DNA of 64,000 nt from Zygnema cylindricum (taxonomy: Eukaryota > Streptophyta > Zygnematophyceae > Zygnematales > Zygnemataceae): positions 62,201 through 126,200 of the forward strand of contig JBBHKE010001199.1 of NCBI GenBank assembly GCA_037447655.1, given 5' to 3'. The notes beneath the pieces are model-generated. The model was not told the DNA's origin and did no database searches. It was given only the letters and a program-made list of their open reading frames with translations. The position numbers were made by a program, and so were the translations under genes. Below, piece after piece: positions 45,757 to 56,804 of this stretch; position 1 is the stretch's first letter, and each line of letters starts with the position of its first letter.

Positions 45757-47712
45757 CTAGTCAATCTTTAATTTCAGACCACACTTCTCCTTGCAGAAAA
45801 TTAGCTTAGGGGAAGGCACAGGTTTGGTCATCATATCTGCTACCATCTCACTATCTGGTCTGTACTCTAAACTGATTATTTTGTTTTCTACTTTCTCTCT
45901 AACAAAGCTGAGTCTGATGTCCATGTGTTTGGCTTTAAAATGATGTTTAGGATTGGCAGAAATAGCGATTGCTGCCTGATTATCACAAAATATTTTCTGC
46001 ACACCACTCTTAAGGTGACCAAGCTCACCAAGCAAAGACTTGACCCACATCAATTCTTTTACAGCAGAGCAAGAGGCCATATACTCAGCCTCCATGGTGG
46101 ACTGAGCAATAACCTTTTGCTGTTTGCTACTCCAACAGCAAGCCCCATCACCCACATATAATACATATCCAGAAGTGCATCTCCTCATCGGAGCATCACC
46201 ATAACTGGCATCACTCCAAGTGGTGATGTCAGTATTCTCCCCACCCAAATGCAACCATAGATCCCTAGTTCCTATCAAATATCTAAGGACTCTCTTAGCT
46301 GCCTCCCAATCCTTCTTAGTGGGAGCATTTAGACTTCTACTCAGCACTCCTACAGCTGCAGCTAAATCCGGCCGGGTACAATTCATAAAATAGATTAGAC
46401 TTCCCACTACTTGCCTATAAGGAATAGTCTGCATGAACTTTTGTTCATCAGGAGATAATTCCTCATCTAAGACTATGACTCCTTCTTCCTCACTCCCTTC
46501 ACTTCCCTTCTTCAACTCCATTGGAGTTGTACAACTATTAGCTTTATCCATTTGAAGTTTTTCAAGCATGTTCCCTATTGCTTCCTTTTGAGTCAGTCTT
46601 ATAATTTTCCTTTTTCGGTCTCTCTCTACTTGAATTCCCAAAATATATTTTGCTTCTCCCATATCCTTCATTTCAAATCTCCCCTTAAGATCGGTTTTCA
46701 ATTTATTAATTTTTTCCATTGATTTACTTAAAACAAGCAAATCATCAACATAAATTGCAATAAATATAAAACCTTCCTCATCTTCGAAAACATAGATTGA
46801 GTGATCTGAGCTGATCCGAATATATCCCTGACCGGTAAGAAACTCATCAAGCTTCTTATTACATTGTCGAGGCGCTTGTTTCAAACCATAAAGAGATTTA
46901 ATCAGCCGGCATACCTTACTCTCCTCTCCTTCCTCCACAAAACCTTCGGGTTGTCGCATGAAGATCTCCTCTTCCAATTCTCCATGCAAAAAGGTTGTCT
47001 TGATGTCCATCTGGTGCACTTCCATGTCTTCCGCCGCTGCTAAATTGAGAAGTATGCGGACGGAGGGAAATCTGACCACCGGGGCAAAGGTTTCCTCGTA
47101 GTCAATTCCCTCCTTTTGTGTAAATCCCTTTGCCTCTAATCTGGCCTTGTAGCGCTCGATTGTGTTATCTGGGTTCAGTTTTAGTTTGAAAACCCACTTA
47201 CAACCGATTGGTTTTCGGTTAGGTGGACAGTCCACCAGCTCCCAAGTATCGGCTGCCATGATTGAAGCCATCTCCTCATTGATGGCTGTCTTCCATCGGT
47301 TTCTTTCTGGACAAGTCATCGCCTCTCCATAAGTTTGAGGTTCATCTTGATGAGATAGTTTAGTTACCTTGTTAATAACCTGTTTTTCTTGCAGTCTTTT
47401 GCTACTTCTCCTCCCCCCCTCAAAATCTGAGGCCGGAATAGATGGTTCTCGTGGATTCTTTCGAACAAACTCGACTTCTCCCCTATCCCTTGATTCCGAA
47501 TCAATTTCCACCACGTCTTCCGCTTCGAGTAGAGTTGTCACTGGAGTTTCCACAGCCGAGTCCTTTTCGGTCTGATTTGTACCTGCAAGAATGTCATCTT
47601 CTCTAAAACCTGGGTAGTTAGGAAGCTCAAAGTCATCGGAATTTTCTGACTCAAATCTGATTTTTACTGACTTCGTATATTTGAAGGGATCCACAGACTT
47701 TCCTTCATCCAT
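45757..47712 (-). pseudogene. Element 1 pol: linker, RT and RNase H (651 open codons)
   Basis: The longest coding stretch in the window. Residues 1-135 are an acidic linker after integrase. RT runs from ~140 (NEEMASIMAADTWELVDCPP) with the first catalytic Asp at 236 (MDIKTTFLHGEL) and YVDD at 321-324. The connection ends near 480. RNase H shows D501 (TTWSDAS), E541 (TMEAEYMAS) and D577 (CDNQAA). The C-terminus ends KPVPSPKLIFCKEKCGLK. No catalytic residue is visibly lost, so this part could be enzymatically sound. It is cut off from gag-integrase by frame changes upstream, hence pseudogene. Confidence 0.92.
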
Positions 47713-48731
47713 AACTACTAGATGCTTTACTAGGATTATATCTTCCCTTTTTAGATCATAAACTCTATATCCTTTAACATCCTCATCATATCCTAATAAG
47801 TATCCCGGTTTTCCTTTAGGATCTAGCTTCCAATTGGAACCGATCAGTATCTAGACTGAACACTTGACTGCCGAAAACCTTTAAGTGAGATATGTCTGGT
47901 TTCCGGCCTGTCCATCTCTCATAAGGTGTTTGATCTTTTATAGCTGAAGTAAGAACTCTATTCTTGAGGTAATTAGCACAGTTCATAGCTTCTGCCCAAA
48001 ACCTTTTTCCTATCTTTTTATCTGACAACATACTTCTAGCACTATCACTTGGTGTTCTATCTAACCTTTCAGCTACCCCATTCTGTTCCGGATTTTCTGG
48101 AACTGTCTTTTGGTGTTGAACCCCATCTTCCCTCAGAAAATCCTCAAACTGGTTAGAAGTATACTCTCCACCATTGTCACTCCTTACTCTCTTGATTGGA
48201 GTTTCATGGAGTTTTTTCGCTCCATGCTTTATATTGTCTAAAACAATCCTCAGCTTCTGACTTGTTTTTCAAAAAATACACCCGGGAATACCGAGACCAA
48301 TCATCAGTTATAGTAATCATAAATCTCTTCCCCCCCGGTGAGGGCACTCTAGCCGGTCCCCAAATATCTGTGTGTACTAGATCTAGAATTTTTTCTCCCT
48401 TATAGGTGGCTGATTTAGGAAAGGGTAATCTGTGTGCTTTACCTTGAGCACATCCACTACAATCACTTATATCATCACTCTCACTGAACTGAATCCCTTC
48501 CACCACTCCCATCTTTTTCATCTCTCTTAACTTATCTAGATTCACATGCCCAAGCCTCTTATGCCACATCATAATATCATGAACACCAGCGTAATAAAGT
48601 TTCTTCATTTCATTACTTAAGATCAGCCTAAACATCCCATGGCTACCTTTCCTAGCAATGAAATATACATCCTCCTCAAAACTAGCAGTAAAGACTCCTT
48701 CCCTATTGCTAGTGAAAAAAACCCTTATCAT
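47713..48731 (-). pseudogene. Element 1 integrase
   Basis: 48731-48204 is open: MMWHKRLGHVNLDKLREMKK with CSGCAQGKAHR (zinc region), VHTDIWGPARV (first Asp) and ITDDWSRYSRVYFLKNK. A T6 run at 48212-48217 (T5 in element 2) shifts the frame before SDNGGEY and NGVAER. 48031-47816 is open (FWAEAMNCANYLKNRVLT, HLKVFGSQVFS) until an extra A at 47838-47839. Apart from these run-length changes the catalytic motifs are present. Confidence 0.9.
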
Positions 48732-50119
48732 CTAATACAGATGTAGAGATAAGGTTTTTGTTCAGCTCCGGAATAAACAATGCATCGGAGAATGTTAATA
48801 TGGATGTCTTTCCTTCTACTAACACTTTCAGATCTACCGATCCTACAAGAGTAGTGGTGACTATCCTCCCATCCCCGTACTCTATCTCTACGGTGGGAAT
48901 CTTTCTTATCTTAGTGAACAGGTGCCTATCCTTACACATGTGCATTGAAGCACCTGAATCTATAATCCAACCTGCTTCACCTTTCAATCCACCGTAAACA
49001 CATTTCTGCCTTCGTGGAATTTCAACCTCATTTTTCGCCTCCAACTCCTCATCCAAAAGGAGCTCATCCTCCTCGTCCTCGGATTCCGCCTCAAGTACCT
49101 GTGTGACAAGGGCCTTTTTCTTTCCTCTCGGGGTACCACCGGTCTGCCCCTCCTTTAACCGAAGCTCGGTTAGCTTAGTGCACTCTGCCATATAGTGCCC
49201 CCGGTTTCTTACAAAAATGACATAAACCTTTGGGAGCCCTTGGTTCGAACTCGTCAGTCTGTTTTTTCTGCTCCCTACCCCCATAGTTTCCGACTGGTTT
49301 GCGGGAATCCTTGTTTCTCCAATCGGTCGCTGTTGCCAAGGCTTGGCCACTCTTTCCTCCCCTTCGAATCTCAATCGTATTCTCTCGAACGAGAATCATC
49401 CCTACCACTGAGTTCCATATCCACCTTGAGTCCGGCAAGTCCTGCACACGGTTGACTATGTTCTCGAACTCATCAGGTAACTTCATCAATAAACAGTTAA
49501 CCTTTTCTTTTTCACTAAAATCGTTTCCCGCACTCTCTAGCTCCATGAAGAGTGTAGCAAGCTCATTGCAAAAATCCAACATATTTCCCCCTTTATATAC
49601 ATACTCCTTAACTTTCTGATCAGCCAACTGTTGTTGCTGAATCGTACCACTTCGGTACATCTCTATGAGAGCCATCCAAAGAACGGATGCTCTTTCTACC
49701 TGCAAATGAGGACATGCAAGTCCTTGAGTGAGATGGCGTAGGATGAAGTGCTTTGCCGCCATATTGTTGAAGTCCCAGGTTTCAGTATCATTCTCCTCGT
49801 TCCTCGGAATAGGTGACATGAACGTCGAACCAGTTGCTATTGGTGTGGTCGTCTCCTTCTCCTTTCCTTTGTCCACCACCTCTCCTTCTTTTGTTTCCTC
49901 CGTTGAAGGTGGATCCTCTTTCCTGGTGAATCTGGTTCCTCCAAACCCTGGAGGAATTCCAAGACTTGATGGACGCCCCAACCGTCCACTCACTATCCCC
50001 CAAAATCTTTTTTCGCATAGAGCTCCTATCATCATACTTTCCCAGTATATGAAGCCAGTTCCATTAAAGATTGGTACCCTAGAGTGTGGGCCCATAACCT
50101 GAAACTCTGAGACCTCCAT
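48709..50119 (-). pseudogene. Element 1 gag and protease
   Basis: The frame starts at ATG 50119, inside the LTR, and reads MEVSEFQVMGP across the PBS. 314 open codons follow with the gag core (MAAKHFILRHLTQGLACPHL, IEMYRSGTIQQQQLADQK, GGNMLDFCNELATLFMELES). A C5 run at 49198-49202 (C4 in element 2) shifts frame within the zinc knuckle (CHFCKKPG / HYMAEC). The second piece (49374-48709) holds the acidic tail and protease WIIDSGASMHMCKD, and is lost again at an A7 run (48715-48721). Gag and protease share one frame apart from these indels. Confidence 0.9.
50086..50099 (-). other. Primer-binding site of element 1
   Basis: On the minus strand GGTTATGGGCCCAC follows LTR-B with no gap and is complementary over 14 nt to the anticodon arm of plant initiator tRNA-Met. 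The ATG inside it is in frame with gag. Confidence 0.72.
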
Positions 50120-51147
50120 AAGTCCTCAGAGTGGACAGCTTCTAAGAAGCCTCTAGGATAATCCTGACCCCTTTGTGTTTTAGCAAAAATAACTGCCGCC
50201 TTGGCAAACAAAAACCCTGACTACCTTAACCCCTGTGAAGGCAAGACTCCCCTGAGTTGATAGCAAAAAGAATCTCTGAATTTGCTCCCCTGAGCAGTAA
50301 GTTATGGAGGGTCAAAGTTGACCTTTTGTACAGAAGCTCTCTGGGAGAGAGGGTCCTATCTTCTAATTTTTTCTAAGTCCTATCTCTCTCACAGACTCTA
50401 TCTACTGATGTACGGAACCAATCAGATTTCAGTTCCGTACGTAAAAGTACAACTGCCGGTGTACTTTATGTACGGATATTGTACGACATGGCCTAAATGT
50501 CCACACGTGGAGTATCCGGATTCGCTCCTTAAATCCTCGGAGATGCCGCGCTCCAATGTTACATCGCCACGTGTCATCTGATGTGGCGCTGCCCACAAAC
50601 TGCCGAATTCTCCTTCCGCGATCTCGGCGCAATTTCCGGCCGTCCGATTAAACTCGTTTTTGATCATCGCCGTAATAAATATATGCGCGGTATTCGTTTC
50701 GCTTCCGAAATCAATGCGCGGTATTGATTTCATATCCGTACCGCAATTCGTACTTTTACAATTCCGTATCTATGTGTCCCGTAAATAGTTATAGTTAAAT
50801 GAATTATCCTACGTGTACATGTATAAATTATTATCGTACTATATACTATGCATCAGTACCTCTAGACTTAACGGCTAAGGCTACCGGCTATCTCCTAGCT
50901 GTCGGCCGGCAGGTGCCAGGATCAAATCCTGCCGCCGGCATATACCTTTTAGTAATTAATCCGTAGACTAATATAAATTTCCCGTAAACCTGAGGATAGC
51001 TTAGGTAGCCATGGCTCTAGCTTCCTCTCCAATTTCTCAGTGACTGCGACAAGTTTGAGAGTTGGAGAGAGAAGTTAGAGGTAGACTGCCTCGGCTTCTT
51101 TGTTTCTATTTAGACCTAGAAAATACTTAAAACCATTAATTTCTACA
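50100..51147 (-). repeat. 5' LTR (type B) of element 1
   Basis: 1048 bp, complete with TG...CA ends. It is more like the solo LTR at 61113-62161 than like LTR-A; for example both have GAGATGCCGCG- and ATCCTCG-type segments where A has GAGATTCCACG. A T-arm-like CCAGGATCAAATCCTG lies on the plus strand at 50917-50932. It adjoins the LTR-A remnant directly at 51148. Confidence 0.88.
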
Positions 51148-51771
51148 GTGCCATAATCTCCGGAGATTCCACGATCGAATGTAATTTCGCCACGTGTCAT
51201 CCGATGTGGTGATGACCACAAACCGCCGAAATCTTCTTCCGGGATCTCAGCGCTAACCTCGGCCGTCCGATTAAATTCGGATTTAATCGTAGTCGTAATA
51301 AATACATGCGCGGTATTTGTTTCAATTACGAAACAAATGCGCGGTATTGATTTTTGTCCGTACCGTAATTCGTACATTATATATTACTGGATTTATGTAT
51401 CCCGTAATCCATTACAGTTAAATGATTTGTCGTACGTCTAAATATTTAAATAAATATCAAACTATATACTATGTAACACTACTGCTAGACTTAACGGCTA
51501 AGTCTATCGGCTATTTCATGTCTGCCGGCCGGTAGGTACAAGGATCAGTTCCTTTCGCCGGCACATACCTTTTAAATAAATAAACCCTAACTAATATAAA
51601 TTTCCCGTAAACCTCAGGATAGCCTAGGTAGCCATGGCTCTAGCATCCTCTCCAATTTCTCAGTGACTGCGACAAGTTTGAGAGTTGGAGAGAGAAGTTA
51701 GAGGTAGACTGCCTCGGCTTTTTTATTTCTTTTCAGACCTAGAAAATACTTTAAAACCATTAGTTTCTACA
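51148..51771 (-). repeat. Remnant of the original 5' LTR-A of element 1
   Basis: 624 bp corresponding to 45118-45743, about 3% different by eye. The outer end (TGTAGAAACTAATGG on minus) is intact and next to the duplication AAGGC. The missing inner 424 bp mark the insertion or recombination point of LTR-B. Confidence 0.88.
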
Positions 51772-52057
51772 AAGGCTTAACAAAACGTTATAAAAACAAC
51801 ACACCATACATGTCCGTACAACAAATACAATAAAACACAACACGAACCATGCCCGTGTAACGGACATTTGTTGACTTGTGGAATGAAAAAAAGGTTAAAG
51901 ATTCTTCGAAACCCAAAATTTGAATAAAAAATCAGTACAGGCAAACGAAACTTAAGTTTTGTTTAAGCGTACGCAATGTCAAAATAGTTAGTGGATGGCA
52001 AAAAGAGCGTCAAATAAAATCCCTCGTCAAAGTTGTTTTCGCCGCTTTTGGTGAACT

Positions 52058-53098
52058 TGAAACTCTGAGACCTCCATAAGTCCTCAGAGTGGACAGCTTC
52101 CAAGAAGCCTCTAGGATAATCCTGACCCCTTTGTGTTTAAGCAAAAATAACTGCCACCCTGGCAGGCAAAAACTCTGACCAACTTCACCCCTGTGAAGAC
52201 AAGACTCCCCTGAGTCGATAGCAAAAAGAATCTCTGAATTTGCTCCCCTGAGCAGTAAGTTATGGAGGGTCAAAGTTGACCTTTTGTACAGAAGCTCTCT
52301 GGGAGAGAGGGTCCTATCTTCTAATTTTTCTAAGTCCTATCTCTCTCACAGACTCTATCTACTGATGTACGGAACCAATCAGAATTGAGTTCCGTACGTA
52401 AAAGTACAGCCGCCGGTGTACTTTCAGTACGGACATTGTACGACATGGCCTAAATGTCGACACATGTCAAATCCGGATTCGGTGCCATAATCTCCGGAGA
52501 TTCTACAATCCAACGGAATTTCGCCACGCGTCATCCGATGTGGCGATGGCCACAAACCGCCGAAATCTTCCTCCGCGATCTCGGCGCTAATTCCGGCCGT
52601 CCGATTAAATTAAGATTTAATCGTAGCCGTAATAAATACATGCGCGGTATTTATTTCACTTCCGAAACAAATGCGCGGTATTGATTCGTAATCCGTACCG
52701 GCATCCGTACCGGATCTATGTATCCCGTAACCCGTAACAGTTAAATGAATTTATCGTACGTATACATCTTTAAATCATTATCAAACTATATAGTACATAT
52801 CACGATAGCTAGACCTAACGGCTAAGGCTACCGGCTAATCCCTATCTGCCGGCCGGTAGGTACAGAGATCAAATCCTGCCGCCGGCGCTTAACTTTTAAT
52901 TAAATAAATAAACCCTAGGATTAAATTCCCGTAAACTTCAGGATAGCCAAGGTAGCCATGGCTCTAGCTTCCTCTTCAACTTCTCAGTGACTGCAACAAG
53001 TTTGAGAGTTGGAGAGAGAAGTTAGAGATAGACTGCCTCGGCTTCTTTCTATTTCTATTTAGACCTAGAAAATACTAATAAATCCATTAGTTTCTACA
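52058..53098 (-). repeat. 3' LTR of element 2
   Basis: 1041 bp. Minus-strand start TGTAGAAACTAATGG follows the polypurine tract AATAAGGGGAG (53109-53099). A GTAC cluster lies at 52367-52441. Length and, as far as I can read, sequence equal 57456-58496. Confidence 0.95.
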
Positions 53099-53111
53099 CT
53101 CCCCTTATTTT

Positions 53112-54461
53112 CTAGTCAATCTTTAATTTCAGACCACACTTCTCCCTGCAAAAAATTAGCTTAGGGGAAGGCACAGGTTTGGTCATCATATCTGCTACCA
53201 TCTCACTATCTGGTCTATACTCTAAACTGATTATTTTGTTTTCTACTTTCTCTCTAACAAAGCTGAGTCTGATGTCCATGTGTTTGGCTTTAAAATGGTG
53301 TTTAGGATTGGCAGAAATAGCGATTGCTGCCTGATTATCACAAAATATTTTCTGCACACCACTCTTAAGGTGACCAAGCTCACCAAGCAAAGACTTGACC
53401 CACATCAATTCTTTTACAGCAGAGCAAGAGGCCATATACTCAGCCTCCATGGTGGACTGAGCAATAACCTTTTGCTGTTTGCTACTCCAACAGCAAGCCC
53501 CATCACCCACATATAATACATATCCAGAAGTACATCTCCTCATCGGAGCATCACCATAACTGGCATCACTCCAAGTAGTGATGTCAGTATTCTCCCCACC
53601 CAAATGCAACCATAGATCTCTAGTTCCTACCAAATATCTAAGGACTCTCTTAGCTGCCTCCCAATCCCTTTTAGTGGGAGCATTTAGACTTCTACTCAGC
53701 ACTCCTACAGCTGCAGCTAAATCCGGCCGGGTACAATTCATAAAATAGATTAGACTTCCCACTACTTGCCTGTAAGGAATAGTCTGCATGAACTTCTGTT
53801 CATCAGGAGATAATTCCTCGTCTAAAACTATGACTCCTTCTTCCTCACTCCCCTCACTTCCCTTCTTCAACTCCATTGGAGTTGTACAACTATTAGCTTT
53901 ATCCATTTGAAATTTTTCAAGCATGTTCCCTATTGCTTCCTTTTGAGTCAGTTTTATAATTTTCCTTTTCCGGTCTCTCTCTACTTGAATTCCCAAAATA
54001 TATCTTGCTTCTCCCATATCCTTCATTTCAAATCTCCCCTTAAGATCGGTTTTCAGTTTGTTGATTTTTTCCATTGATTTACTTAATACAAGCAAATCAT
54101 CAACATAAATTGCAATAAATATCAAACCTTCCTCATCTTCAAAAACATAGATTGAGTGATCTGAGCTGATCCGAATATATCCCAGACCGGTAAGAAACTC
54201 ATCAAGCTTCTTATTCCATTGTCGAGGTGCCTGTTTCAAACCATAAAGAGATTTAATCAGCCGGCATACCTTACTCTCCTCTCCTTCCTCCACAAAACCT
54301 TCGGGTTGTCGCATGAAGATCTCCTCTTCCAATTCTCCATGCAGAAAGGCTGTCTTGATGTCCATCTGATGCACTTCCATGTCTTCCGCCGCTGCTAAAC
54401 TGAGAAGTATGCGGACGGAAGGGAAATCTGACCACCGGGGCAAAGGTTTCCTCGTAGTCAA
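53112..54461 (-). pseudogene. Element 2 RT (from first catalytic Asp) and RNase H
   Basis: 449 open codons. The first catalytic Asp is at residue 34 (MDIKTAFLHGEL), YVDD at 119-122, and RNase H acidic residues near 299 (TTWSDAS), 339 (TMEAEYMAS) and 375 (CDNQAA). It is nearly identical to the matching part of the 651-codon frame of element 1. The true frame upstream is separated by an extra A at about 54419-54420; the first ~11 codons listed here are out-of-frame sequence. Confidence 0.92.
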
Positions 54462-55386
54462 TTCCTTCCTTTTGTGTAAATCCCTTTGCCACTAATCTGG
54501 CCTTGTAGCGCTCAATTGTGTTATCTGGGTTCAGTTTTAATTTGAAAACCCACCTACAACCGATTGGTTTTCGGTTAGGTGGACAATCCACCAGCTCCCA
54601 AGTATCGGCTGCCATGATTGAAGCCATCTCCTCATTGATGGCTGTCTTCCACCGGTTTCTTTCTGGACAAGTCATCGCCTCTCTATAAGATTGAGGTTCA
54701 TCTTGATGAGATAGTTTAGTTACCTTGTTGTTAACCTGTTTTTCTTGCAGTCTTTTGCTACTTCTCCTCCCCCCCTCAAAATCTGAGGCCGGAATAGATG
54801 GTTCTCGTGGATTCTTTCGAACAAACTCGTCTTCTCCCCTATCCCTTGATCCCGAATCAATTTCCACCACGTCTTCCGCTTCGAGTAGAGTTGTCACTGG
54901 AGTTTCCACAGCCGAGTCCTTTTCGGTCTGATTTGTTCCTGCAAGAATGTCATCTTCTCTAAAACCTGGATAGTTAGGAAGCTCAAAGTCATCGGAATTT
55001 TCTGACTCAAATCTGATTTTTACTGGCTTCGTATATTTGAAGGGATCCACAGATTTTCCTTCATCCATAACTACTAGATGCTTTACTAAGATTATATCTT
55101 CCCTTTTTAGATCATAAACTCTATATCCTTTAACATCCTCATCATATCCTAATAAGTATCCCGGTTTTCCTTTAGGATCTAGCTTCCAATTGGACCGATC
55201 AGTATCTAGACTGAATACTTGACTGCCGAAAACCTTTAAGTGAGATATGTCTGGTTTCCGGCCTGTCCATCTCTCATAAGGTGTTTGATCTTTTATAGCT
55301 GAAGTAAGAACTCTATTCTTGAGGTAATTAGCACAGTTCATTGCTTCCGCCCAAAACCTTTTTCCTATCTTTTTATCCGACAACAT
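54271..55386 (-). pseudogene. Element 2 integrase C-terminus, linker and RT N-terminus
   Basis: 371 codons starting MLSDKKIGKRFWAEAMNCAN. It includes TGRKPDISHLKVFGSQVFSL (integrase C-terminal motif), YLLGYDEDVKGYRVYDLKRE, the acidic linker (TLLEAEDVVEID) and RT up to EGIDYEETFAPVVRF. After the extra A near 54420 it reads out of frame to 54271. Confidence 0.9.
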
Positions 55387-55411
55387 ACTTCTAGCACTAT
55401 CACTTAGTGTT

Positions 55412-55675
55412 CTATTTAAACCTTTCAGCTACCCCATTCTGTTCAGGATTTTCTGGAACTGTCTTTTGGTGTTGGACCCCATCTTCCCTCAGAAAATCCT
55501 CAAACTGGTTAGAAGTATACTCTCCACCATTGTCACTCCTTACTCTCTTGATTGGAGTTTCATGGAGTTTTTCGCTCCATGCTTTATATTGTCTAAAACA
55601 ATCCTCAGCTTCGGACTTGTTTTTCAAAAAATATACCCGGGAATACCGAGACCAATCATCAGTTATAGTCATCAT
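55412..55675 (-). pseudogene. Element 2 integrase core
   Basis: 87 codons: ITDDWSRYSRVYFLKNKSEA, VRSDNGGEYTSNQF (second catalytic Asp) and PEQNGVAER (catalytic Glu). It is separated from the zinc region and first Asp by a C8 run at 55685-55692 (C7 in element 1), and from the C-terminal part by AAA at 55418-55420 (AA in element 1). Confidence 0.9.
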
Positions 55676-56804
55676 AAATCTCTTCCCCCCCCGGTGAGGG
55701 CACTTTAGCCGGTCCCCAAATATCTGTGTGTACTAGATCTAGAAGTTTTTCTCCCTTATAGGTGGCTGATTTAGGAAAGGGTAATCTGTGTGCTTTACCT
55801 TGAGCACATCCACTACAATCACTTATATCATCACTTTCACTGAACTGAATCCCTTCCACCACTCCCATCTTTTTCATCTCTCTTAACTTATCTAGATTCA
55901 CATGCCCAAGCCTCTTATGCCACATTGTAATATCATGAACACCAGCATAATAAAGTTTCTTCTTTTCATTACTTAAGATCAGCCTAAACATCCCATGGCT
56001 ACCTTTCTCAGCAATAAAATAGACATCCTCCTCAAAACTAGCAGTAAAGACTCCTTCCCTAGTGCTAGTGAAAAAACCCTTATCATCTAATACTGATGTA
56101 GAGATAAGGTTTTTGTTCAGCTCCGGAATAAACAATACATCGGAGAATGTTAATATGGATGTCTTTCCTTTTACTAACACTTTCAAATCTACCGATCCTA
56201 CAAGAGTAGTGGTGACTATCCTCCCATCCCCGTACTCTATCTCTACGGTGGGAATCTTTCTTATCTTAGTGAACAGGTGTCTATCCTTACACATGTGCAT
56301 GGAGGCACCTGAATCTACAATCCAGCCTGCTTCACCTTTCAATCCACCGTAAGCACATTTCTGCCTTCGTGGAATTTCGACCTCATTTTTCGCCTCCAAC
56401 TCCTCATCCAAAAGGAGCTCATCGTCCTCGTCCTCGTATTCCGCCTCAAGTACCTGTGTGACAAGGGCCTTTTTCTTTCCTCTCGGGGTACCACCGGTCT
56501 GCCCCTCCTTTAACCGAAGCTCGGTTAGCTTAGTGCACTCTGCCATATAGTGCCCCGGTTTCTTACAAAAATGACATAAACCTTTGGGAGCCCTTGGTTC
56601 GAACTCGTCGGCCTGTTTTTTCTGCTCCCTACCCCCATAGTTTCCGACCGGTTTTCGGGAATCCTTGTTCCTCCAATCAGTCGCTGTTGCCAAGGCTTGG
56701 CCACTCTTTCCTCCCCTTCGGATCTCAATTGTATTCTCTTGAACGAGAATCATCCCTACCACTGAGTTCCATATCCACCCTTGAGTCAGGCAAGTCCTGC
56801 ACAC
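55659..56804 (-). pseudogene. Element 2 gag C-terminus, protease and integrase zinc region
   Basis: 381 codons. After a few out-of-frame residues come gag C-terminal sequence, the zinc knuckle CHFCKKPGHYMAEC (residues 77-90, C-x2-C-x4-H-x4-C), a Lys-rich and then strongly acidic segment (YEDEDDELLLDEELEA), and protease with catalytic Asp164 in WIVDSGAS. The integrase zinc region WHKRLGHVN ... CSGCAQGKAHR and the first integrase Asp (VHTDIWGP) follow. Gag and pol are in one frame, without a frameshift signal, as in typical copia elements. Confidence 0.93.

Larger units (their letters stand above)
44696..51771 (-). mobile_element. Ty1/copia element 1, mosaic (LTR-A / LTR-B)
   Basis: Read on the minus strand: LTR-A positions 1-624 (51771-51148), a complete LTR-B (51147-50100), a full internal region, and a complete LTR-A (45743-44696). 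Outer duplications are AAGGC (51772-51776) and AAGGT (44691-44695), one mismatch. The two LTR-A pieces differ by about 3% by eye, while LTR-B is clearly more distant. The simplest history is insertion of a B-type sibling into the 5' LTR-A, then recombination between the two internal regions that deleted one LTR-B and the rest of LTR-A. Confidence 0.88.

Noticed and set aside
54725-54931. Ser-rich plus-strand frames inside the copia elements (also near 47369, 49728 and 57084)
   Set aside because: Antisense shadows of the acidic linker and gag coding regions.
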